DNA of 20,981 bases, taken from contig JBLHRE010000015.1 of the NCBI GenBank assembly GCA_047625765.1, positions 1 through 20,981 on the forward strand. The letters are read 5' to 3'. The DNA is from JBLHRE01 sp047625765. GTDB lineage: Bacteria; Bacteroidota; Bacteroidia; Flavobacteriales; JBLHRE01. Shown in pieces: positions 1 to 5,447 of this stretch. A program made the position numbers and the translations under genes. The notes beneath the pieces are model-generated. The model was given only the letters and a program-made list of their open reading frames with translations. It did no database searches and had not been told where the DNA came from. The first letter of the stretch is position 1. Each line of letters begins with the position of its first letter.

Positions 1-275
1 ACAAAAACAGTCCATTGCACGATGGTGCCGTTATTATTTCGGGCAATAGAATAGAAGCTGCCAGGTGTGTCTTACCCGTTTCTGATAACCCTAAAATACC
101 TGCTCGCTATGGTATGCGCCATAGAGCGTCTATTGGTATTACGGAACAATCTGATGCTATATCTATTGCTGTTTCTGAAGAAACTGGGGAATTGTCTTAC
201 GCCAAAGAAGGGCACATGAAAAGTAGACTTACCATTGACGAGCTTAAGGCTTACTTAGAGGCTGATTTCCACTAG
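1..275 (+). CDS. cdaA: Diadenylate cyclase, CdaA type (C-terminal part, 5' end outside window)
   Basis: This is the C-terminal end of a DisA_N-domain diadenylate cyclase, which makes cyclic di-AMP from two ATP. The reading frame is open from the first base, and the residues before the first possible start still match the family (N-S-P-L-H-D-G-A). The DGA motif sits about six codons in, and the second catalytic motif R-H-R follows in a G-M-R-H-R-A context. The family signature S-E-E-T-G follows. The protein ends in a short helical tail, as membrane-anchored CdaA proteins do; the N-terminal membrane segments would lie upstream of the window. Its TAG stop overlaps the stop of the convergent aroK gene. 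The family call is firm. The CdaA rather than DisA subtype is inferred from the short C-terminus with no DNA-binding domains. Confidence 0.9.
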   Translation, partial: KNSPLHDGAVIISGNRIEAARCVLPVSDNPKIPARYGMRHRASIGITEQSDAISIAVSEETGELSYAKEGHMKSRLTIDELKAYLEADFH

Positions 276-778
276 GACAGCTTTTGCAGCAGTTCGTCTA
301 AACTCACCGTTTCGTTTATTGTAATACTTGCCTGCTTATAAAAAGGCAATCGCTCTTGCAGCAATTGATTTACGGTCTTTCTCAAATCGGCTTCCGACTT
401 ATCGGCAATTAGTGGCCTTTGTGTTTGTTCTTCTCTCAATCGGTTTATCAATACCTCCTCATTGAGATTCAAGAATACCACCTCTCCTATTTCCAACATC
501 AATTCCATATTATCAAAATAACAAGGTGTTCCTCCACCAGTTGCTACCACCATATTTTCTTTATGCATCAAATGGTGCAAACATTCTTGCTCTAGCGCTC
601 TAAAAGCAGCATCTCCATCTTGCGCGAATATTTCCGGAATAGTTTTGCAAGCTCTATTGGCAATCCATTCGTCCATATCAATAAATTCAAATCCCAATGT
701 ATGTGACAAGGTTTTACCCAAGGTAGATTTACCCGAGCCCATAAAACCAATTATAAATATCATAGAAGAATTGCTCAT
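272..778 (-). CDS. aroK: Shikimate kinase
   Basis: A 168-residue cytoplasmic kinase that phosphorylates shikimate at the 3-hydroxyl with ATP in the chorismate pathway. The length is normal for AroK. Visible motifs are the Walker A loop G-F-M-G-S-G-K-S-T (residues 11-19), D34/D36 in the shikimate-binding D-M-D-E stretch, R60, the G-G-G turn at 81-83 that binds shikimate, R121 in the lid (Q-R-P-L) and the later R143 in E-R-L-P-F-Y. The gene stands alone and converges on the diadenylate cyclase gene, sharing a CTAG so that the two coding regions overlap by four bases. The ATG start gives the usual short N-terminus before the first beta strand. Confidence 0.96.
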   Translation of the reverse strand: MSNSSMIFIIGFMGSGKSTLGKTLSHTLGFEFIDMDEWIANRACKTIPEIFAQDGDAAFRALEQECLHHLMHKENMVVATGGGTPCYFDNMELMLEIGEVVFLNLNEEVLINRLREEQTQRPLIADKSEADLRKTVNQLLQERLPFYKQASITINETVSLDELLQKLS

Positions 779-816
779 GCTGCGTAAAATATCTGGTTCA
801 TTTAAGTTGAAAGGAT

Positions 817-842
817 CAAAATTAAGGTAAAAACAAGCCCAA
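817..842 (-). promoter_or_regulatory. Candidate promoter for aroK
   Basis: On the minus strand a TAATTTTG matches the Bacteroidota -7 element TAnnTTTG (plus-strand 817-824). A TTG at 840-842 lies 15 bases upstream, somewhat short of the usual 17-23. It sits about 40 bases before the aroK start. The -7 match is perfect but the spacing makes the call tentative. Confidence 0.4.
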
Positions 843-910
843 AATAATTTAGTTTAAAAAAGTTTCACACCCCAAAACACTGGGCTTCAAGACCATATTT
901 AATATGCATT

Positions 911-960
911 AAAAAAGTTTCGGCAAGGGCTTGCAAGAATAAATAATGCACTTATATTTG
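911..960 (+). promoter_or_regulatory. Stable-RNA promoter driving tRNA-Lys
   Basis: A TTG at 931-933 is followed after exactly 19 bases by TATATTTG at 953-960, a perfect match to the Bacteroidota TTG-N19-TAnnTTTG promoter. An A6 tract followed by GTTTC (911-921) lies just upstream, and an identical 13-base copy of TTAAAAAAGTTTC sits at 854-866. A-tracts in this place are typical of strong tRNA and rRNA promoters in flavobacteria and may act like UP elements. Transcription would start near 967, about 13 bases before the mature tRNA. Confidence 0.8.
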
Positions 961-979
961 CACCGCTATAAACGCAAGG

Positions 980-1052
980 GACTTGGTAGCTCAGCTGGTA
1001 GAGCATCTCCCTTTTAAGGAGAGGGTCCTGGGTTCGAACCCCAGCCAAGTCA
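980..1052 (+). tRNA. tRNA-Lys (anticodon TTT)
   Basis: A full 73-base cloverleaf. The acceptor stem GACTTGG (980-986) pairs with CCAAGTC (1045-1051), with discriminator A at 1052. The D stem is GCTC/GAGC, and the anticodon stem TCTCC/GGAGA encloses loop CTTTTAA with anticodon TTT at 1013-1015. The T arm is CTGGG-TTCGAAC-CCCAG. The 3' CCA is not encoded. A promoter lies directly upstream and a terminator directly downstream. Confidence 0.97.
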
Positions 1053-1059
1053 CAAAAAT

Positions 1060-1090
1060 AAAAAGGTCTGCTTCTCGCGGGCCTTTTTTT
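1060..1090 (+). terminator. Rho-independent terminator after tRNA-Lys
   Basis: AGGTCTGC (1064-1071) pairs with GCGGGCCT (1077-1084) with two G-T wobbles around the loop TTCTC. A run of T follows, and A residues precede the stem. It separates the two tRNA genes and starts only about ten bases after tRNA-Lys. Confidence 0.8.
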
Positions 1091-1096
1091 ATTTCT

Positions 1097-1180
1097 GCCC
1101 AGGTGGTGAAACTGGTAGACATGCAGCCTTGAGGGGGCTGTGACCTTTAGGTCGTGCGGGTTCGAATCCCGCTCTGGGCA
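1097..1180 (+). tRNA. tRNA-Leu (anticodon GAG)
   Basis: An 84-base class II tRNA. The acceptor stem GCCCAGG (1097-1103) pairs with TCTGGGC (1173-1179), with discriminator A at 1180. The anticodon stem CAGCC/GGCTG encloses loop TTGAGGG, with anticodon GAG at 1131-1133. The long variable arm has the stem GACC/GGTC typical of leucine tRNA. The T arm is GCGGG-TTCGAAT-CCCGC. No CCA is encoded. It follows the tRNA-Lys terminator by only a few bases, so transcription must come from read-through or an unrecognised start. Confidence 0.97.
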
Positions 1181-1185
1181 CAAGA

Positions 1186-1216
1186 GAAGTTTGAGATTTG
1201 AGAGTAGAGTTTGAAG
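1186..1216. repeat. TTTGAG-rich short repeat, copy 1
   Basis: Three spaced TTTGAG/TTTGAAG-like units lie just after tRNA-Leu. The segment 1197-1214 matches 16 of 18 bases of the segment beginning at 1741, and the two copies flank the decayed gene at 1303-1740. Such simple TTTGAGA runs occur between genes in flavobacteria. No function is visible. Confidence 0.45.
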
Positions 1217-1302
1217 ACTGCAAAATTTTTAAATTCATTACAATTACTTCACTATACCTTCGGAAAATGCAAAATTAAGAATTTGAATTAGGGTTTTATA
1301 AT

Positions 1303-1740
1303 TTGCATCAACTGTTGTTGAAATTGATAATTTCATTAAGTCTAATTCCCTTATCAGTCTTTTTCTTTTTTATAACAAATCAACTAGATACCTTTTCAAA
1401 ATTTCCTGCCTTAGTGGTCATCACTTTGATTCTTCTCTCAACAGCTGTATTCCTCATTTGGTCCAAGCTCTACCAATTAAAAGACAAATTTCATTTTACA
1501 GAACATGGGATTATTGGAGTGAAAAATGGAATAATCAAATGGGAGCAAATCAAATCCTTAGAATTGAAATACGCTCTTAAAGGAAGAGGTTTCTATCTGA
1601 AAATGAAACTGGTTGTAAATAAGGTTTACCACACTACCTCTCTTTAGAATCATGATTCTAAAAGTATTAAATCCTTTTACCAGAAGTTTATCAATTCTAT
1701 CCCAAAAGGTTCAAAAGTAAAATCACGAAACAAGCCATAA
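1303..1740 (+). pseudogene. Decayed small membrane protein, bacterial PH-like
   Basis: The frame has no ATG near its start: the nearest upstream in-frame codon is a TAA at 1276-1278 and only TTG-type starts are available, the first at 1303. It encodes two hydrophobic segments (about residues 5-26 and 35-53) and then a beta-rich stretch (F-H-F-T-E-H-G-I-I-G, K-W-E-Q-I) resembling the small STM3941/bPH-type membrane proteins. A TAG at 1645-1647 ends it at 114 residues. The same frame then stays open for 30 further protein-like codons to a TAA at 1738-1740. The missing ATG and the in-frame stop both point to a degraded gene. A live gene with a TTG start that truly ends at 1647 remains possible. 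The family resemblance is weak. Confidence 0.5.
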
Positions 1741-1759
1741 TTTGAGAGAAGAGTTTAAG
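1741..1759. repeat. TTTGAG-rich short repeat, copy 2
   Basis: The stretch beginning TTTGAGAGAAGAGTTTAA closely matches 1197-1214 (mismatches at two of 18 positions). It starts on the base after the last in-frame stop of the decayed gene. The spacing and orientation are those of a direct repeat around that gene. Confidence 0.4.
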
Positions 1760-1817
1760 CTTGGGCTACCCAATCTAATCTTTCATTTTTTCTATCTTTC
1801 ACTTTCAATAGAAAACA

Positions 1818-2357
1818 ATGAAAAACCTCGAAAGCCTAGTAAATTTAGATGCTCAGGCATTTACTAAGACCTATAAAAAAGGAACCATTTTACAACGTGC
1901 TGGCGAGGAAAGCAATCTTGCATTTTATGTTAAAAAAGGATTGCTTAGAAGTTATACTATCGATGAAAAAGGAAAAGAACATATTTTTATGTTCGCTCCG
2001 GAAGGTTGGTTGATTTCTGATATCGAATCTCAAGAGTTCAATCTACCTGCCGAACTTTATATCGAATGCTTAGAAGATTCTGAAGTAGTTTCAATTGATA
2101 GAAAGTGTTTTAGTTTATCAGACCTATCGAGCACACAACTTTTAGAGCAAACCAATCTTTTAATGCGCAGGGTTGCGGTTTTACAAAGACGCATTATAGC
2201 AATGATGAGCGCAAATGCAAAAAGCCGCTACTTGCAATTCACACAAACCTACCCAGAATTACCAAATCGTGTCCCTCAAAAAATGATAGCCTCCTATTTG
2301 GGCATTACTCCAGAGGCATTGAGCAAAATTAGAGGCGAGATTGTCCGAAATAGCTAA
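1818..2357 (+). CDS. Crp/Fnr-family transcriptional regulator (short form)
   Basis: A 179-residue regulator. The N-terminal two-thirds is a cyclic-nucleotide-binding-type beta-roll (F-Y-V-K-K-G-L-L-R-S-Y and the following strands). A long dimerisation helix around residues 110-140 follows, then a C-terminal helix-turn-helix (V-P-Q-K-M-I-A-S-Y-L-G-I-T-P-E-A-L-S-K-I-R, about 151-171). The protein ends just after the recognition helix, which is common for short Crp-like regulators in Bacteroidota. The ATG at 1818 follows an A-rich leader. It stands upstream of yceI with a gap of about 75 bases, so it may regulate that gene; this is inference from position. The effector cannot be told from sequence, and the classical cAMP-contact residues are not obvious. 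Confidence 0.88.
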   Translation: MKNLESLVNLDAQAFTKTYKKGTILQRAGEESNLAFYVKKGLLRSYTIDEKGKEHIFMFAPEGWLISDIESQEFNLPAELYIECLEDSEVVSIDRKCFSLSDLSSTQLLEQTNLLMRRVAVLQRRIIAMMSANAKSRYLQFTQTYPELPNRVPQKMIASYLGITPEALSKIRGEIVRNS

Positions 2358-2433
2358 GCCCTTATTTCTTAATCTAGATTAATACACAGGACATATGAAA
2401 GTGTCACATTTGTAGAAACTAAAATTCTATATC

Positions 2434-3000
2434 ATGAAAACACAAAAAATTGCATTGGCATTGGCTTTATTCCTAAGCTCAGGAGTTATAGCGCAAACAG
2501 AAAAATTTAACAGCTCAACATCTACCATAGTTTGGGTTGGAGAAAAAATTGGCGGACAGCATACCGGTAATATCCAATTGAAAGAAGGGAATTTCGAATG
2601 GAAAGATGGAAATATTGTCTCTGGAGAAGTTGTGGTGGATATGACTACCATTACCAACACCGATCTAACAGATGCTACTTACAATGCTAAACTGGTAGGC
2701 CACCTTAAGTCTGATGATTTCTTTAGTATAGAAAAACATCCAACAGCCACCTTTAAAGTTACAAAGCCTGCAAAAATCAAGAATGGTAAAGGCACCCTGA
2801 CAGGTGTAATCACAATCAAAGGAAAGAGCGAAACCATTAGTTTCGATGTCAACAAAACAGATAATTCGTATGCGATTAGATTAGAAATTGACAGATCAAA
2901 ATTTGATGTGCGTTATGGATCAGATTCGTTTTTCGACAACTTAGGAGATAAGGTAATCGATGATATCTTTACCTTAGAAGTTACCCTTATTACAACATAA
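2434..3000 (+). CDS. Exported YceI-family protein
   Basis: A 188-residue periplasmic lipocalin-like protein. Residues 1-20 form a signal peptide (K near the start, A-L-A-L-A-L-F-L core, cleavage near I-A/Q). The mature part has the YceI pattern: an early S-T-I-V-W-V-G strand, the G-N-I-Q-L-K-E-G strand, V-V-V-D-M-T-T-I, the H-L-K-S-D-D-F-F block followed by H-P-T-A-T-F, and T-I-K-G. Family members bind isoprenoid or other amphiphilic lipids inside a beta-barrel, but the ligand here is unknown. The length is normal for the family. It lies 28 bases before the pirin gene on the same strand and probably shares its transcript. A CACATTTG at about 2411-2418 resembles a -7 box with one mismatch, but no good -33 partner is seen. 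Confidence 0.93.
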   Translation: MKTQKIALALALFLSSGVIAQTEKFNSSTSTIVWVGEKIGGQHTGNIQLKEGNFEWKDGNIVSGEVVVDMTTITNTDLTDATYNAKLVGHLKSDDFFSIEKHPTATFKVTKPAKIKNGKGTLTGVITIKGKSETISFDVNKTDNSYAIRLEIDRSKFDVRYGSDSFFDNLGDKVIDDIFTLEVTLITT

Positions 3001-3028
3001 ATTTCAGGCCTTTTTAAATTTTCATGTC

Positions 3029-3898
3029 ATGGATTCTCAATATAGAACAGTAAAGCAAATTATTCCAGCACAACGCATTAATATGGGAGGTCATTTATTA
3101 GACCAACCTCTGCCTGTGCAAGGCATAGATCAAATAGATCCATTTTTATTGATTCACCATTGGGACCATCCATTGGAAGGTGGTCAATCACAAAAAGATA
3201 TTGGAGTTGGGCCACACCCACATCGTGGCTTCTCTCCAGTAACTTTTGTTTTTAAAGGTGATCTACAACACCGCGATTCATTAGGAAACGATGCCATTGT
3301 ATCTGAAGGTGGTACCCAGTGGATGCATGCCGGACTGGGCATAACCCATAGCGAAAGACCTAGCCAACAAATGGCAGAACAGGGTGGTGAAAATGAGTTT
3401 ATTCAGTTTTGGGTAAATACGCCATCAAAACACAAAATGGAGACTCCATATTACTTGCCATTGTCTGATAAGGATACTCCCAAAATAAAAGATGACCTAT
3501 ATACCATTGCAGTGGTTGCTGGTGATTTTATGGGCACAAAAGGTCCTGCAAAAACCTACAGTCCTCAAACATTATTACGGGTAGAAGCAAAAGAAAAAGC
3601 AGAAATAAGCTTAGACATCCCAACAAATTTTAACACGGTTATTTACATATTAAATGGCGAGCTTGAAGTAGATGGGAAAACAAGTAAAACCAAAGATATG
3701 GTTTGGTTTAATAATGATGACGGACCTATAAACGTATCCATAAAAACAGAAACACGTTTCATTGTTTTATCAGGCGAGCCTATCGATGAGGAAGTGACCT
3801 CCTACGGCCCTTTTGTAATGAATACACAAAGTGAAGTCATGGAAGCTTTACGAGATGCTCAGATGGGAAAAATGGGTGTTCTAATTGAAGAGTTTTAA
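3029..3898 (+). CDS. Pirin family protein
   Basis: A 289-residue bicupin of the pirin family, cytoplasmic since no signal peptide is present. The N-terminal cupin holds the metal ligands H63 and H65 (P-H-P-H-R-G-F), H107 and E109 (T-H-S-E), matching the three-His-one-Glu site of human pirin. The signature G-G-x-Q-W-M-x-A-G-x-G-I-x-H-S-E is complete. The C-terminal cupin (about residues 170-270) lacks metal ligands, as is usual. Bacterial pirins include quercetin 2,3-dioxygenases and proteins that bind metabolic enzymes, so the substrate cannot be named. The gene lies between yceI and a Crp/Fnr gene. Its stop codon overlaps an inverted repeat that could serve as an operator for the downstream regulator. 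Confidence 0.93.
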   Translation: MDSQYRTVKQIIPAQRINMGGHLLDQPLPVQGIDQIDPFLLIHHWDHPLEGGQSQKDIGVGPHPHRGFSPVTFVFKGDLQHRDSLGNDAIVSEGGTQWMHAGLGITHSERPSQQMAEQGGENEFIQFWVNTPSKHKMETPYYLPLSDKDTPKIKDDLYTIAVVAGDFMGTKGPAKTYSPQTLLRVEAKEKAEISLDIPTNFNTVIYILNGELEVDGKTSKTKDMVWFNNDDGPINVSIKTETRFIVLSGEPIDEEVTSYGPFVMNTQSEVMEALRDAQMGKMGVLIEEF

Positions 3899-3926
3899 GC
3901 TAGAAGAATTAGCTTGAATATCTTTG
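3897..3926 (+). promoter_or_regulatory. Inverted repeat and -7-like box before the second Crp/Fnr gene
   Basis: AAGCTA (3897-3902) and TAGCTT (3910-3915) form a perfect 6-base inverted repeat with a 7-base spacer, overlapping the pirin stop codon. A TATCTTTG at 3919-3926 matches the -7 consensus TAnnTTTG. The start codon of the regulator follows nine bases later, so the leader would be only a few bases long. No -33 TTG is seen at the right distance. It could be an autoregulatory operator-promoter, but the element is short. Confidence 0.35.
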
Positions 3927-3935
3927 GATTAAACT

Positions 3936-4577
3936 ATGGCTACAAAAACAAACATCAAGGCACATTTCGAAAACGTTTTCGAAGCAGAATTGCTCAATGC
4001 AATTATTGAAGTTGGTTTCTCGCAGGAATATGCTGCGGGAACCAATCTCATTAATCATGGTGATACGGTAAAATTCATACCTCTCATCCTAAAAGGTTTG
4101 ATTAAAATTTCTAGGATAGACGATCAAGGAAGGGAATTATTGCTGTATTATGTAAACCCTACGGAAAGTTGCGCCATGACTTTTACTTGCTGCATGCAGC
4201 AAAAACAAAGTAAGATTCAGGCAACTGCCGAAGAAAATGTAGAAATCTGGAAGATTCCTATTTCCTATATGGATGGTTGGATGAACCAATATAGTAGTTG
4301 GAAAAGCTTTGTAATGAATACCATTCAAAGCAGGTTCGATGAACTCCTTACAACCATTGATCAGATTACATTTCAAAAATTAGACGAACGCCTGATTCAT
4401 TACCTGAAGGAAAAATCGAAGGTTACAAGTTCTGCTCTTATCAATCTTTCACACGAACAAATTGCCCAAGAATTAGCCACATCCAGAGTTGTTGTTTCTC
4501 GCTTATTAAAAAAGCTAGAAAATGATGAAAAACTCCTACTCTACCGCCACCAAATTAAGCTGCTTAAATCTTTGTAA
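3936..4577 (+). CDS. Crp/Fnr-family regulator, candidate regulator of the sulfur genes
   Basis: A 213-residue regulator with an N-terminal cNMP-binding-type beta-roll (residues about 15-110), a dimerisation helix (about 115-150) and a C-terminal winged helix. The helix-turn-helix covers about 171-196 (L-S-H-E-Q-I-A-Q-E-L-A-T-S-R-V-V-V-S-R-L-L-K-K-L, listed residue by residue), followed by the wing. The effector domain carries three cysteines close together, C79, C85 and C86 (S-C-A-M-T-F-T-C-C-M), where a redox or persulfide switch could sit. They do not form the N-terminal iron-sulfur ligand set of Fnr. The gene lies 62 bases upstream of the TauE/SafE and persulfide dioxygenase genes on the same strand, which makes it the likely local regulator. 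Family call firm; effector and target are inference. Confidence 0.9.
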   Translation: MATKTNIKAHFENVFEAELLNAIIEVGFSQEYAAGTNLINHGDTVKFIPLILKGLIKISRIDDQGRELLLYYVNPTESCAMTFTCCMQQKQSKIQATAEENVEIWKIPISYMDGWMNQYSSWKSFVMNTIQSRFDELLTTIDQITFQKLDERLIHYLKEKSKVTSSALINLSHEQIAQELATSRVVVSRLLKKLENDEKLLLYRHQIKLLKSL

Positions 4578-4617
4578 CCAAAGTCACTAGCCAGCTCATT
4601 TCAGCGGCTTATATTTG
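4570..4617 (+). promoter_or_regulatory. Candidate promoter region for the sulfur operon
   Basis: TATATTTG at 4610-4617 is a perfect Bacteroidota -7 element, 22 bases before the TauE/SafE start codon. No TTG lies 17-23 bases upstream, which would suit an activator-dependent promoter. An inverted repeat CTTTG-TAAC-CAAAG at 4570-4583 overlaps the stop codon of the Crp/Fnr gene. Its centre would be about 47 bases before the predicted transcription start. The -7 box is well supported; the operator is speculative. Confidence 0.5.
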
Positions 4618-4639
4618 TCCTTAGATTCGAAAAGACTTT

Positions 4640-5440
4640 ATGGAAATCATTGGATTTATTGCAGCAATATTTATAGGCATCTCATTAGGGTTAATTGGCG
4701 GAGGAGGATCCATCTTAACCGTTCCGGTGCTTGTATATCTTATTGGTGTAGAACCGGTTTTAGCTACGGCCTACTCGCTATTTATTGTAGGGTCAGCCTC
4801 ATTAGTAGGTATGCTTCAAAAATACAAACAAGGCCTAGTCAGTATCAAAACGGCAATAGTATTTGCCATTCCAGCTTTTATTGCTGTTTATCTTACACGT
4901 TATTTTATTGTTCCAGCCATACCCGATTCCATTTTCACTTGGGGTTCGTTCGAATTAAGCAAAAACTTAGCCGTAATGCTGTTTTTTGCCTTGATCATGC
5001 TTACCGCGGCAATTTCAATGATTCGAAAAAAGAACGCCCTTGCCGAAAAAGAAGATGAAGTCATTCAGTTTAATTATCCTAAAATTATTATTGAAGGAGC
5101 CATTGTTGGCCTTTTAACTGGACTTGTTGGTGCCGGTGGAGGGTTCTTAATAATCCCTGCTTTGGTATTACTAGCAAAGCTACCCATGAAAATGGCCGTT
5201 GGCACTTCCCTATTTATCATCGCTGTAAAATCATTAATTGGTTTTGTTGGCGATATTCAATCCGGGCAAGAAATCGATTGGTTATTCCTTTTAAGTTTTA
5301 CATCCTGCGCTATAGTGGGTATCTTTGTAGGGTCTTATTTATCTCGATTTATTTCGGGACAAAAACTAAAAAAAGGATTCGGTTGGTTTGTACTGATTAT
5401 GGCCGTTTACATTTTGACAAAAGAATTACTATTTCAATAA
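4640..5440 (+). CDS. TauE/SafE-family sulfite or organosulfonate exporter
   Basis: A 266-residue integral membrane protein with about eight hydrophobic segments in two related halves. Each half begins with a glycine-rich helix: G-L-I-G-G-G-G-S-I-L-T-V-P near residue 20 and G-L-V-G-A-G-G-G-F-L-I-I-P near residue 160. This duplicated motif is the hallmark of TauE/SafE (DUF81) proteins, which export sulfite, sulfoacetate or related anions from the cytoplasm. The gene is followed after seven bases by the persulfide dioxygenase gene, so the most likely cargo is the sulfite made by that enzyme. The polar loop around residues 132-145 would face the cytoplasm. The ATG at 4640 places the first membrane helix at the very N-terminus. 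Confidence 0.92.
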   Translation: MEIIGFIAAIFIGISLGLIGGGGSILTVPVLVYLIGVEPVLATAYSLFIVGSASLVGMLQKYKQGLVSIKTAIVFAIPAFIAVYLTRYFIVPAIPDSIFTWGSFELSKNLAVMLFFALIMLTAAISMIRKKNALAEKEDEVIQFNYPKIIIEGAIVGLLTGLVGAGGGFLIIPALVLLAKLPMKMAVGTSLFIIAVKSLIGFVGDIQSGQEIDWLFLLSFTSCAIVGIFVGSYLSRFISGQKLKKGFGWFVLIMAVYILTKELLFQ

Positions 5441-5447
5441 TATATAG

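Noticed and set aside
899..1183. A 94-codon minus-strand frame over the tRNA genes
   Set aside because: It is the antisense of tRNA-Lys, its terminator and tRNA-Leu, which fully explain the sequence.
1097..1760. An integrative element at tRNA-Leu
   Set aside because: No integrase and no copy of the tRNA 3' end was found downstream; the repeats seen are simple TTTGAG-type.
4615..5058. A 147-codon plus-strand frame inside the TauE/SafE gene
   Set aside because: It lies in another frame of a gene with clear family motifs, and its composition (many Cys, Arg, Ser) is not protein-like for this genome.
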